9,117 nucleotides of DNA from Thermoflexales bacterium (lineage in GTDB: Bacteria > Chloroflexota > Anaerolineae > S140-20): assembly GCA_015484715.1 (NCBI GenBank), contig WFUY01000067.1:1-9117 (forward strand), written 5' to 3'. Shown here piece by piece: positions 1 to 7,210 of this stretch. Under the pieces are notes generated by a model, which was not told where the DNA came from, did no database searches, and saw only the letters and a program-made list of their open reading frames with translations. A program made the translations under genes and the position numbers. How positions within the stretch are numbered: the stretch's first letter is position 1; the number at the start of each line of letters is the position of its first letter.

Positions 1-341
1 GGCCAGACCAGGGTGTGGACGCGGGGATCCACCTCGCCCCGTAGCTCCTTCTCCACCAGGATGGAGTAGGTGGCTCCCACCTTGTGGCTGCCGGTGGGGA
101 AGTCCTTGGCGTAGAGGACGACGATCTCCGCCTCCACCTGGGTCAGTTCGTGGGGGAGCACCTCGTAGTAGATGCGGTAGGTCGCCGGGTCTCGCCAGGT
201 GATGTTGTAGAGGTTGATGGGGTCCAGGGGGTCCTTCTCCCGCGCCTCCAGGGCTTTGCGCCGCACCTCCGGGTCCACCTTCTCCGGGTGCAACATCTCC
301 TCAAACGTGGGGCCGATGATCAGGGATTGTGGATCGTGCAT
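1..341 (-). CDS. PLP-dependent fold-type II enzyme, cysteine synthase-like (N-terminal part, runs off the left edge)
   Basis: This is a partial gene whose first 113 codons are in the window; the C-terminal part lies beyond base 1. The translation begins MHDPQSLIIGPTFEEMLHP and continues without a stop to the edge. Around residues 80-92 it reads DFPTGSHKVGATY, which matches the lysine-bearing loop of fold-type II pyridoxal-phosphate enzymes (cysteine synthase, threonine synthase, threonine dehydratase), so Lys87 is the likely Schiff-base lysine. Family members carry out beta-replacement or beta-elimination on amino acids in the cytoplasm. The exact substrate cannot be told from this fragment. 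The ATG at 341 is preceded by AAGGAGG (360-354) at a rather long 12-base spacing. The gene lies 49 bases after the stop of the upstream signalling gene on the same strand, so co-transcription is possible. Family assignment is fairly safe; the specific enzyme is not. Confidence 0.72.
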   Translation of the reverse strand, partial: MHDPQSLIIGPTFEEMLHPEKVDPEVRRKALEAREKDPLDPINLYNITWRDPATYRIYYEVLPHELTQVEAEIVVLYAKDFPTGSHKVGATYSILVEKELRGEVDPRVHTLVW

Positions 342-390
342 CGTCGCTCGTACCCTCCTTGTGAATTCATCCACGCTACGATGACGGAGA

Positions 391-3309
391 TCACCAGACT
401 TTCAACTTCCACATCTCCGTCTGGATGTCCTGCTCGCTCAGGCCGATGCGGGCGTAGATCTCGACGGCCTTCTCCAGACAAGCCAGGGCCTCTTGCTGAC
501 GCCCCATCTGGCGGTAGACCTCGCCCAGGTTGTCGTAGGCGGCGGCCAGCCCGTGCTGGTAGCCGATCTGCCGGCAGAGGTCCCGGGCCCGCCGGTAGTG
601 GGAGAGGGCCTTCTCCCACTCCCCTCGGGCAGCGTAGACGGCCCCTAGGTTGTTGTAGGAGCCGGCCAGCCCGTAGATGTCGCCCAGGCTGGCCCGGGCC
701 AGCATGCTCCGCTCGTGGTAGCTCACGGCAGCGTCCACGTCGCCCTTGGCCCAGCAGGCGATCCCCAGGGAGTTGTAGGCCTCCGCCTGGCCCCGCCGGT
801 CGTCCAGCCGCCGGAAGATCTCCAGGGCCCGTTCGCCCTGCTCGATGCTCCGCTCCAGGTCCCCCCGCCGGGCGTAGACCTGGCTCAGCGCCACCAGGAG
901 GCGGGCCACCTCCCGCCCCGAATCGAGGGGTTGGGCGATCTCCAGCCCCCGCTCCAAGTAGGCGATGGCCTCATCGTACCGGCCCCAGCGGGCGCAGACG
1001 TCGCCCAGCTTGCGCAGCAGCCGCACCCGGTCGAGGTCTTCGTGAACCCCCTGCAGGGCCTCCTCGTAGCGCCGGACCGCTTGGGCGTAGCGTCCGAAGA
1101 GGGCAGCCAGGTCGCCCTGCCCCTCGCGCACCTGGGCCCGCTCCCGGTCGCCGCCGGCCCGCCCCTGCTCCAGGATCTCCCAGGCCCGCCGGTAGTGCTC
1201 CATCGCCTGGGTGTTGGCGAAGCGGGCCTGGGCCTGCCGGGCGACCTGGAGGTGGTAGGTGAGGGCCTCGGGCCAGGCCTCGGCCGCCGCGTAGTGGTAG
1301 GCCAGCCGCTCGTAGTGCTCCGCCAGCCGGTCGGCGTAGAGCTGTTCGATGGCCGCCGCGATACGGCGGTGGATCGCCCGCCGCTGGCGCACCAACAGCG
1401 TATCGTAGGCCACCTGCTGGGTGAGAGCGTGCCGGAAGGTGTACTCCGGGTCCTCCCCCCGTCGTGCCAGGCGGATGATCTCGGCCCGCTGCAACCGCTC
1501 CAGCCGGGCGGGAAGCTCCTCGGGGGCATCGCTGATCGCCTCCAGCACCTGCACGTTGAAGGTCCGTCCGATGACGGCCGCCAACTGGAGCGTCCGTCGG
1601 GTCGGCCTGTCCAGCCGGTCCAGACGGGCCAAAATCGCCCCGTGGAGGGAGGCGGGGATGAGGCTGGCGGGGACGTCGCCGGTGACGCGCCAGCGGTCGC
1701 CGGAGCGGGCCAGCACCCCGTGCTCAATGAGGGAGCGGACCACCTCCTCCAGGAACATGGGGTTGCCCTCGGAGCGGGCCAGAATGAGCCGGTGGATCCG
1801 CTCGGGCAGGCTCTCCGTCTCCAGCAGGTAGTCAATCATCTCCATCGCCGCTTCGATGGAGAGGCCGCTGAGGACGATCTCCCGGGTCCGGTCGGGGTGC
1901 TCCCGCTGGGCCAGCCGGCGAAGCTGCCAGCAGGCCGCCTCCCGCTCCGGGCGGAAGGAGAGGACAAGGAGAAGGGGAACCTCTTCGACCAAGGCCATTA
2001 GGTCGGCCAAGAGGCGGACGGAGAGTTCATCAGCCCATTGGAGGTCGTCCAGCACCAGGACGAGGGGGTACTCCTGGGCCAGCGATTCCAGCCAGAGGCG
2101 CAGGGCCCGGAAGATGCCCCGTTCCGTGGCTTCCGGGTCCAGGCCGGTCACCCGCTCCAGGGCCCCGCCCTCCGGCGGCAGGCCGAGGAGAAGCCCCAGG
2201 AAGGGGGCCAGCTCCTCCACCTGGCCGGGGAAGCGGCTGCCCACGGAGGCATAGAGCTTGCGCCAGGCGTCGCCGGGGGAGTCCTCGTCACCGATCCCCA
2301 CGTAGCGGCGGAGCAGGTCGCCCATCGCGCCCCGGACGACCTGCCCTTCGGCGTAGGGCCGGCCTTCCAGGCAGAGGAAGCCGGCAGCGTCGGCCGGCTG
2401 AGCGCGGCAGGCCTCGGCGATCAAGCGGGACTTCCCCATCCCGGCCTCGCCGATGACGAGGACGATGCCCCCTTCGCCCTGGCGCAGCCGCCGCAACGCC
2501 TCCCCCAGCAGGGCCATCTCGACGCTGCGGCCCACCAGTGGGGTGTGGACGTGCAGGGGGCCGTACATCTGGTCGGGCCGGAGGCGGAGCTTCCGCACCT
2601 CGTAGGCCCGAACCGGGTCCCGCTTCCCCTTGACCTGAATGAGGCCCAGGTCCTCCACCTCCACGTAGGGCGCGACCAGCCGGTAAGTGTCCTCGCTGAT
2701 GAGGACGGTGCCGGGGCGGGCGGCCGACTCCAGCCGGGCGGCCAGGTTCATCGCAATCCCCATCGCCGTGTACTCGGCATCGGTCCCCCGGCCCACCCGT
2801 CCGACAACGACGGGGCCGGTGTTGATGCCCACCCGCACGGCGAAGTCGGTGACGCCCCAGCGTCGGGCGAACTCCTCGGCCAGGGCCCGGGCGTGCTCCT
2901 GGATGGCCAGCCCCGCCCGCACGGCCCGTAGGGGGTCATCCTCGTGGGCCTCGGGCGCGCCGAAGAAGGCCTTGAAGCCGTCCCCCTCCAGGCGGGCCAG
3001 GTAGCCGCCGTACTCGAAGATGGGGACCAGCATGGTGTCGAAGGCCCGGTTGACCAGGTCCAGGAAATCCTCCGCGCCCATGCTCTCGGCCATCGGGGTG
3101 GACCCCACGATGTCGCAGGCCAGCATGGTGACCTGACGGCGCTCGGCCGGCGCGATGGCTCCGGCTGCGATCCACTCGGCAAAGCTGCGTGGCGACCGAG
3201 AGGGGGAGGCCCCCTCCAAAGTCGGACCCGCCGCCAAGGGCTTGCCGCAGTGATAGCAGTAGCGGGCCACCGCTGGGTTGTCGGTACGGCAGACAGAACA
3301 GGCGATCAT
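391..3309 (-). CDS. Zinc-ribbon / class III nucleotidyl cyclase / STAND-type ATPase / TPR signalling protein
   Basis: A 972-residue multidomain regulator, probably cytoplasmic, as no membrane segment is evident. Domains in order: an N-terminal zinc ribbon (Cys4, Cys7, Cys18, Cys21); a class III adenylate/guanylate cyclase domain (about 55-240); an AAA/STAND NTPase (about 255-640) with Walker A GEAGMGKS (287-294) and Walker B ending LVLVLDD (416-422); and a C-terminal TPR array (about 660-955). In the cyclase domain the metal-binding aspartates appear to be Asp66 and Asp110, and the transition-state pair Asn188 and Arg192 (in NLAARLE) is present. The usual substrate-selecting Lys is replaced by Arg106 and the partner position is Thr181, a pattern nearer soluble (class IIIb) cyclases. 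By family precedent the ATPase-TPR part senses a partner or ligand and controls the cyclase; this is inference. The ATG at 3309 directly precedes the zinc ribbon, so the start is convincing, yet no Shine-Dalgarno sequence is visible before it; the message may be leaderless. Confidence 0.9.
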   Translation of the reverse strand: MIACSVCRTDNPAVARYCYHCGKPLAAGPTLEGASPSRSPRSFAEWIAAGAIAPAERRQVTMLACDIVGSTPMAESMGAEDFLDLVNRAFDTMLVPIFEYGGYLARLEGDGFKAFFGAPEAHEDDPLRAVRAGLAIQEHARALAEEFARRWGVTDFAVRVGINTGPVVVGRVGRGTDAEYTAMGIAMNLAARLESAARPGTVLISEDTYRLVAPYVEVEDLGLIQVKGKRDPVRAYEVRKLRLRPDQMYGPLHVHTPLVGRSVEMALLGEALRRLRQGEGGIVLVIGEAGMGKSRLIAEACRAQPADAAGFLCLEGRPYAEGQVVRGAMGDLLRRYVGIGDEDSPGDAWRKLYASVGSRFPGQVEELAPFLGLLLGLPPEGGALERVTGLDPEATERGIFRALRLWLESLAQEYPLVLVLDDLQWADELSVRLLADLMALVEEVPLLLVLSFRPEREAACWQLRRLAQREHPDRTREIVLSGLSIEAAMEMIDYLLETESLPERIHRLILARSEGNPMFLEEVVRSLIEHGVLARSGDRWRVTGDVPASLIPASLHGAILARLDRLDRPTRRTLQLAAVIGRTFNVQVLEAISDAPEELPARLERLQRAEIIRLARRGEDPEYTFRHALTQQVAYDTLLVRQRRAIHRRIAAAIEQLYADRLAEHYERLAYHYAAAEAWPEALTYHLQVARQAQARFANTQAMEHYRRAWEILEQGRAGGDRERAQVREGQGDLAALFGRYAQAVRRYEEALQGVHEDLDRVRLLRKLGDVCARWGRYDEAIAYLERGLEIAQPLDSGREVARLLVALSQVYARRGDLERSIEQGERALEIFRRLDDRRGQAEAYNSLGIACWAKGDVDAAVSYHERSMLARASLGDIYGLAGSYNNLGAVYAARGEWEKALSHYRRARDLCRQIGYQHGLAAAYDNLGEVYRQMGRQQEALACLEKAVEIYARIGLSEQDIQTEMWKLKVW

Positions 3310-3441
3310 TGGGCTATTCAGGCAGAGGTGTCAGCCACCTGGACAGAGATCCTAGAGCCGGGCTGACGGCACGCGCAGACCGATTGGGTCCCGGACACCC
3401 ACCGAAGGGATCTGCCACCTGAGCTGCTACCTCATTCCAAG

Positions 3442-3693
3442 CTAGCCGACGACCATCGCCAGGAGCATCGCAGCCGTCATCACACCCATCCAGAGGAGAA
3501 CCAGGGGACGGTTCGCCGCCTGAGCAGCCCAGTAGAGCGGCCAGGGGATGATCAGGGCGACGGAGAGGGCCAGGATCTGGAGGGCCATGACCGCCCTCCG
3601 GGAGGTCCTGAGCTTCAGGAGGCGCGCCAACCAGTTGGGGATGGAGGGTCTGGGGAACACCGGCAGTTCGTGATGCGTTCCACAGGCCAACAC
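3442..3693 (-). CDS. Small hypothetical membrane protein, start uncertain
   Basis: An open frame of 83 codons with no family I recognise. The C-terminal 48 residues contain two hydrophobic segments, ALQILALSVALIIPWPLYW and PLVLLWMGVMTAAMLLAMVVG, so it is probably a two-helix inner-membrane protein. The basic stretch KLRTSRR just before the first helix fits a cytoplasmic N-terminus. The start is unclear. The longest frame opens with GTG at 3693, inside the terminator-like hairpin of the upstream gene and without a good ribosome site. An ATG at 3588 has GGAGG about 7 bases upstream and would give a 48-residue protein starting directly in the first helix. It lies between two same-strand genes, 132 bases ahead of the cyclase gene and 26 bases after the zinc-ribbon gene. 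The membrane-like composition makes a real gene more likely than chance, but only moderately. Confidence 0.45.
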   Translation of the reverse strand: MLACGTHHELPVFPRPSIPNWLARLLKLRTSRRAVMALQILALSVALIIPWPLYWAAQAANRPLVLLWMGVMTAAMLLAMVVG

Positions 3694-3717
3694 CGGCCCG
3701 AAGTGCCGGTGCTGGCC
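3685..3717 (-). terminator. Strong hairpin after the zinc-ribbon membrane gene, probable terminator
   Basis: Arms 3685-3697 (GGCCAACACCGGC) and 3705-3717 (GCCGGTGCTGGCC) pair over 13 positions with one mismatch around a 7-base loop. It begins two bases past the TAA stop of the minus-strand gene at 3720-4067, the usual place for an intrinsic terminator. There is no T-run after it on either strand, so it may work by the stem alone, need a factor, or serve mainly to protect the mRNA 3' end. Confidence 0.5.
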
Positions 3718-3719
3718 GT

Positions 3720-4067
3720 TTAGTGATGCATCCCGGGAGTCGTGGGCGACTTACCCGGGGGCACCCAATCGAACTCCGCGCGTTTCCAGTCGCAACGGGT
3801 GCATCGCACACTGATGTGCTCTTCGTAAGGTTCCGGGAGCTGGTCCACCCGCCAGGTCACCCGACCGCCGCACTGGGGGCAGGTGCCGTGGATGAGCCAG
3901 GCGTAGAAGCCGGGCGGGTAGATGGCCGAGAGGCCGGTGAAGATCAGCAGCAAGACCAAGCCGATCAAGGCCCCATCCTGAGGTCGGAGGACGACGAGGG
4001 CCCCGACGATGAGGGCCCCGATGGCCAGGATCAGCCATCGGACCAGACGGTAGGGCAGACCGATCAT
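3720..4067 (-). CDS. Small membrane protein with C-terminal zinc ribbon, hypothetical
   Basis: A 115-residue protein without a family I can name. Residues about 8-27 (LVRWLILAIGALIVGALVVL) and about 32-59 are hydrophobic and should form two membrane helices. The C-terminal part has two CxxC pairs, Cys63/Cys66 (CPQCGG) and Cys89/Cys92 (CTRC), a zinc-ribbon pattern most likely on the cytoplasmic face. The frame is open to 4157, but I place the start at the ATG at 4067 because AGGAGG (4078-4073) lies 5 bases before it and the promoter at 4129-4157 would sit inside the longer version. It is divergent from cas10 and shares its upstream region with it. The role is unknown: a membrane sensor or scaffold is possible, and a link to the CRISPR operon is only a positional suggestion. 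Confidence 0.72.
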   Translation of the reverse strand: MIGLPYRLVRWLILAIGALIVGALVVLRPQDGALIGLVLLLIFTGLSAIYPPGFYAWLIHGTCPQCGGRVTWRVDQLPEPYEEHISVRCTRCDWKRAEFDWVPPGKSPTTPGMHH

Positions 4068-4072
4068 CCGTT

Positions 4073-4078
4073 CCTCCT
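4073..4078 (-). promoter_or_regulatory. Ribosome binding site that fixes the start of the zinc-ribbon membrane gene
   Basis: AGGAGG on the minus strand, 5 bases before the ATG at 4067. The longer open frame to 4157 has no comparable site and would overlap the promoter. Confidence 0.75.
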
Positions 4079-4128
4079 GGTATAGGGGTGGCAGGACGAT
4101 TTTTCGGCGAGCGTAGGAATGTGGCCTA

Positions 4129-4157
4129 ATCTTACCATCCCCGAAGGGGGTTGTCAA
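4129..4157 (-). promoter_or_regulatory. Housekeeping-sigma promoter for the zinc-ribbon membrane gene
   Basis: On the minus strand a perfect -35 TTGACA (4157-4152) and a -10 TAAGAT (4134-4129) are separated by exactly 17 bases. Transcription would start near 4122, giving a leader of about 55 bases before the ATG at 4067. The spacer contains a small CCCC/GGGG inverted repeat (around 4138-4150) that could be an operator. This is the best sigma-70-like promoter I see in the window. Confidence 0.72.
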
Positions 4158-4167
4158 GCGGTGGTTG

Positions 4168-4264
4168 ACCCTCCCGCAGGTCCCAAGGTGCCCGGTTATG
4201 GCAACGGCTTACCGGCAGCGGCCTACAAGGCGCTTTAGACCGTGGATAGAACCTGCGGGAGGGT
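4168..4264 (+). ncRNA. Candidate structured RNA closed by an exact 14-bp inverted repeat
   Basis: Arms 4168-4181 (ACCCTCCCGCAGGT) and 4251-4264 (ACCTGCGGGAGGGT) are exact complements. Read as plus-strand RNA, the 69 enclosed bases can form hairpin A (4189-4196 with 4211-4217, one bulge) directly followed by hairpin B (4218-4223 with 4229-4233, one bulged G, loop TACAA). In addition ACGG in the loop of A (4204-4207) can pair with CCGT (4240-4243) downstream, a possible pseudoknot. I recognise no Rfam family. No clear promoter reads into it on the plus strand; on the minus strand TATATT (4289-4284) could be a -10 but has no -35. The strand is therefore uncertain, and it could instead be a small mobile or regulatory DNA element. 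Confidence 0.35.
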
Positions 4265-4350
4265 TCCAGTCCGACGACGCCCGAATATAAGGAGACCATC
4301 ACCTCCTCCCGGTCTGGCTCCCAGGCCGGAACGGCTGAAGAGCCCTACCC

Positions 4351-4362
4351 AACCCCGGGGTT
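4351..4362. promoter_or_regulatory. Perfect 12-bp palindrome next to the cas10 promoter, possible operator
   Basis: AACCCCGGGGTT is perfectly self-complementary and ends just before the presumed -35 region of cas10. A dimeric repressor bound here would block RNA polymerase. GC-rich DNA yields such palindromes by chance more often than average DNA, so position is the main support. Confidence 0.35.
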
Positions 4363-4364
4363 AT

Positions 4365-4392
4365 GTTCAAGACCGCCGTCCTGTGCTACAAT
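4365..4392 (+). promoter_or_regulatory. Probable cas10-csm operon promoter with extended -10
   Basis: TGCTACAAT at 4384-4392 is a good extended -10 (TGn plus TACAAT). The -35 is poor: GTTCAA (4365-4370) at 16 bases or TGTTCA (4364-4369) at 17 bases, as expected for extended -10 promoters. The start would be near 4399, in a short GGCA-taat-TGCC inverted repeat (4397-4408), about 56 bases before the cas10 ATG. Confidence 0.5.
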
Positions 4393-4440
4393 AGGGGGCA
4401 TAATTGCCGAATCGCCGAATCGCTGAGTCTGCCAGGCTCC

Positions 4441-4446
4441 AGGAGG
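4441..4446 (+). promoter_or_regulatory. Ribosome binding site that fixes the cas10 start
   Basis: AGGAGG lies 8 bases before the ATG at 4455. The longer frame would begin with TTG at 4404, almost at the presumed transcription start, so the ATG is preferred. Confidence 0.75.
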
Positions 4447-4454
4447 AAGAAAGC

Positions 4455-7142
4455 ATGAGCTCAGCATCCCCTTTCACCATCGCGCTGGCCGCATTGCTCC
4501 ACGACATCGGCAAGTTCGCCCAGCGGGCCGGATGGAGGTCGGGCCGCCACACCGTCGTGGGCGGCGAATTCGTCCGCCGCTACGTGCCCCGCCGCTGGCG
4601 TGAACACCTTTACCCGGTGGTAGGACACCACGACACTCCCCTGGAAGGGTACACGACCAAAGTGGTCGCCCTGGCCGACCGGCTCTCCTCCGGCGAGCGG
4701 GTTCCCACCCAAAGGCATCATCATCCCCGGCAACTGCTGTCCATCTTCTGCCGCCTGGAACTGGACCCGCCGGGCGAGGGAGAGGCCGGCAAACCGCTGC
4801 GGGCACCCGCCGACCGCTACTGGCCCCTGAGCCCCCTGGCCCTGGACGAAGCGGTCCTCTTCCCCGATGAGGAGATGCCCCCGGAGAGGGTGGCCGAGGC
4901 GTACCAACACCTGTGGCAGGGCTTCGAGGCGGGAGCGGAAGCGCTGCGGGAGGCCCACGAAGCGGACGGTCACCTCCCTACCTACCTGGAGAGCATGCTC
5001 CTCCTGATGCAGCGGTACACCTGGTGTGTCCCCTCCGCCTACTACCACGCCCTGCCCGACGTGAGCCTCTACGACCACAGCCGGACGACGGCTGCCCTGG
5101 CCGCCGTCCTCCAGGGGATGGAAGAGTCCCGGGTGGACACCCTGCTCAACGCGCTGCGGCAGTGGCACCGGGAGCGGCAGGCAACGCCCACCGCCCCGCC
5201 GCCGTCGGCGCTGGAGGAGACGCCGGTGGCCCTCTTGGTGGGCGGGGACCTCAGCGGCGTACAGGACTTCATCTACACGATCACCTCCAAGGGAGCGGCC
5301 GGCGCCCTGCGAGGCCGTTCCTTCTACCTGCAACTGCTCACCGAGGCGGTGGCCCGTTTCGTGTTGCAGGCCCTGGAGCTGCCCATCACCAACCTCATCT
5401 ACCAGGGCGGCGGCCACTTCTACCTGCTGACCCGTCCCGGCGATGAGGCCCGGCTGCGAGAGGTCCGGGAGGACCTCAGCCGCATCCTGTTGGCCCACCA
5501 TCGGGGTGACCTCTACCTGGCCCTGGCCTGGGAACCGCTGGCCGGGGCCGATTTCTACAACGGGCGCATCGCCGACGCCTGGGGAAGGCTGGCCGAAGGG
5601 CTGCGCGAGACCAAGCAGCACCGCTTCGCCGAACTGGACGAGGCCCTCTACGCCCTCTTCCTCCCCCAGGACCACGGCGGGAACGAGGATCGGCAGTGCC
5701 AGGTCTGCGGACGGGAGCACCCCGGGACAAGGCCGGAGGACGGGGTGCGGAAGTGCCCGCCCTGCCGCTCCTACGAAGCCCTGGGAGACGAGCTGCGCCA
5801 CGCCCGCTACCTCTGGCTGACGACGGCGGAGACGCCCCAGGTTCCCGGCGGCCCCCTGGCGACCCCGCCCGGCGGCTGGCAAGAGGTCCTGGCCGCCCTG
5901 GGCGTCCGGGCCGGGCTGGCCCGGGAGCCGGACGGGATCGCCGAGGAGCCCGCGCCCCGCCTTCTCCTGGCCCTGAAGGACGACGCGATGGAAGCGCTGC
6001 GTCCGACCGCCTCCACCGCCGTCGGGCGTCGCTTCCTGGTCAACGTGACCCCCACCATCGAGGAGGCGGACGCGGAGTGGTTCACAACCCTGCCGGACCG
6101 GCAGCGGCAAGGGCTGATGGAGGCCCTGACGACCGAGGGGGTGAAGGAGCTGCCCCAGGAGCTGCCCCGGAAGTACCGGGGGCGGATCAAGCCCTTCACC
6201 TGGCTGGAGGTCCAGTCCACGGGCATCGCCCGGCTGGGGGTGCTGCGGATGGACGTGGATGACCTGGGGCGGATCTTCCAGCGGGGGTTCACCCACCGGC
6301 AGGGGAGGCCGGACGAGGAGCGGATCGCCACCCTCTCCCGGATGGCGGCCCTCAGCTTCGCCATGAGCCTCTACTTTGAGGGCTGGGTCGAGGTGTTGGC
6401 GGAGCGGGTGGGGCGGACGGAGGAGGGCCGGCAGCGGCTCTACTCCATCTACTCCGGCGGCGACGACCTCTTCTTCGTGGGAGCCTGGGACGCGGTGGTG
6501 GAGCTGGCCCGCCTGATACGGGCCGACCTGGCCCGCTTCGCCGCCGACCATCCGGGCCTCCACGCCAGCGCCGGGGTCGCCCTGGTGGGCGGCAAGTACC
6601 CCCTCTACCTGGCGGCCGAGGACGCAGGGGAGGCGGAGGGAGCGGCCAAGGCGCTCTCCTGGCGCGACGACGAGGGGCGGCTGCACCGCAAGGACGCCGT
6701 CACCTTCTTGGGCCGGCCGCTCCCCTGGTCCCGCTTCGGCCTGGAGCCGTGCGAGGCAGACCACCGGGAGACCGTCCACGCGATGGCCCACTGGCTGGCG
6801 CGGGCGGTAGCCTCGGAGGAGAGGGGAGGGGATGGACGACGGGAGGCACCCCCCCGCGCCCTGCTCCGGGACCTCATCCGGTTGCAGCAGATGTACGAGG
6901 AGGCGGCGCGGGAGCGCCGTTGGGCGGAGGGAGACGGAGGCCGAGCGGGCGAGGAGCCGGTCTACTGGGGGCCTTGGATGTGGCGGGGTTTCTACATCCT
7001 CACCCGGCTGGCCAGGCGCGTCGGCGCTTCGGCGGAGCGAGAGGAGATCGAGGCCCTGGCCCGGCGGATGCAGGGGAGCGGCTTCCGGCTCATCGAGTGG
7101 ATCGGGCTGGCCGCCCGCTGGGCGGAACTGCTGACGCGGTAG
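4455..7142 (+). CDS. cas10: Type III-A CRISPR-associated protein Cas10/Csm1
   Basis: The large subunit of the Csm effector complex, 895 residues from the ATG at 4455. It binds the crRNA 5' end with Csm4, cuts single-stranded DNA with its HD domain and makes cyclic oligoadenylates with its palm domains when target RNA is bound. Visible features in order: HD motif in LLHDIGK (His16-Asp17), with His58-His59-Asp60 further on; first palm beginning GGDLSGVQDFIYTITSKGA (263-281), with a degenerate GGGH (318-321) at the inactive site; zinc-binding pairs Cys415/Cys418 and Cys434/Cys437; second palm with RMDVDDLG (599-605) and the catalytic GGDD at 668-671; and a helical C-terminal domain. Both active sites look intact, so nuclease and cyclase activities are predicted. 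It is slightly long for Csm1. It is the first gene of the operon, followed by an unusual 482-base repeat-filled gap before csm2. Confidence 0.96.
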   Translation: MSSASPFTIALAALLHDIGKFAQRAGWRSGRHTVVGGEFVRRYVPRRWREHLYPVVGHHDTPLEGYTTKVVALADRLSSGERVPTQRHHHPRQLLSIFCRLELDPPGEGEAGKPLRAPADRYWPLSPLALDEAVLFPDEEMPPERVAEAYQHLWQGFEAGAEALREAHEADGHLPTYLESMLLLMQRYTWCVPSAYYHALPDVSLYDHSRTTAALAAVLQGMEESRVDTLLNALRQWHRERQATPTAPPPSALEETPVALLVGGDLSGVQDFIYTITSKGAAGALRGRSFYLQLLTEAVARFVLQALELPITNLIYQGGGHFYLLTRPGDEARLREVREDLSRILLAHHRGDLYLALAWEPLAGADFYNGRIADAWGRLAEGLRETKQHRFAELDEALYALFLPQDHGGNEDRQCQVCGREHPGTRPEDGVRKCPPCRSYEALGDELRHARYLWLTTAETPQVPGGPLATPPGGWQEVLAALGVRAGLAREPDGIAEEPAPRLLLALKDDAMEALRPTASTAVGRRFLVNVTPTIEEADAEWFTTLPDRQRQGLMEALTTEGVKELPQELPRKYRGRIKPFTWLEVQSTGIARLGVLRMDVDDLGRIFQRGFTHRQGRPDEERIATLSRMAALSFAMSLYFEGWVEVLAERVGRTEEGRQRLYSIYSGGDDLFFVGAWDAVVELARLIRADLARFAADHPGLHASAGVALVGGKYPLYLAAEDAGEAEGAAKALSWRDDEGRLHRKDAVTFLGRPLPWSRFGLEPCEADHRETVHAMAHWLARAVASEERGGDGRREAPPRALLRDLIRLQQMYEEAARERRWAEGDGGRAGEEPVYWGPWMWRGFYILTRLARRVGASAEREEIEALARRMQGSGFRLIEWIGLAARWAELLTR

Positions 7143-7210
7143 CCCGGCGCGCGGGGCGGCGGGTTGAGGAACGGGTTGAGCAGACCGAGCAGATGGGCGA
7201 CAACGATCTG

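Larger units (their letters stand above)
4068..4454. other. Divergent intergenic region of 387 bases with no protein gene
   Basis: No convincing coding frame lies here. From left to right it holds the ribosome site and promoter of the minus-strand membrane gene (4073-4157), a 97-base inverted-repeat element (4168-4264), short alternative hairpins (AGGAG 4290-4294 with CTCCT 4303-4307, or AGACC 4293-4297 with GGTCT 4311-4315), another stem GGCTC/GAGCC enclosing GCCGgaaCGGC (4316-4344), a 12-bp palindrome (4351-4362), and the plus-strand cas10 promoter and leader (4365-4454). The leader also has GCCGAATC twice in tandem (4406-4421). Confidence 0.7.

Noticed and set aside
84..1262. 392-codon plus-strand frame, and further plus-strand frames at 715-2001 and 2038-2931
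   Set aside because: All overlap the PLP or cyclase genes on the other strand, are low-complexity Pro/Arg/Gly-rich and show no recognisable motif.
4168..4264. The inverted-repeat element as a tRNA, 6S RNA or a known riboswitch
   Set aside because: No tRNA cloverleaf with a 7-bp acceptor and T-loop consensus, no 6S-like open-bubble layout, and no conserved core of the riboswitch classes I can recall.
391..4454. The class III cyclase as a partner in the cyclic-oligoadenylate signalling of the csm operon
   Set aside because: It is on the opposite strand, separated by two genes, and class III cyclases make 3',5'-cyclic mononucleotides, not oligoadenylates. Proximity alone does not support a link.
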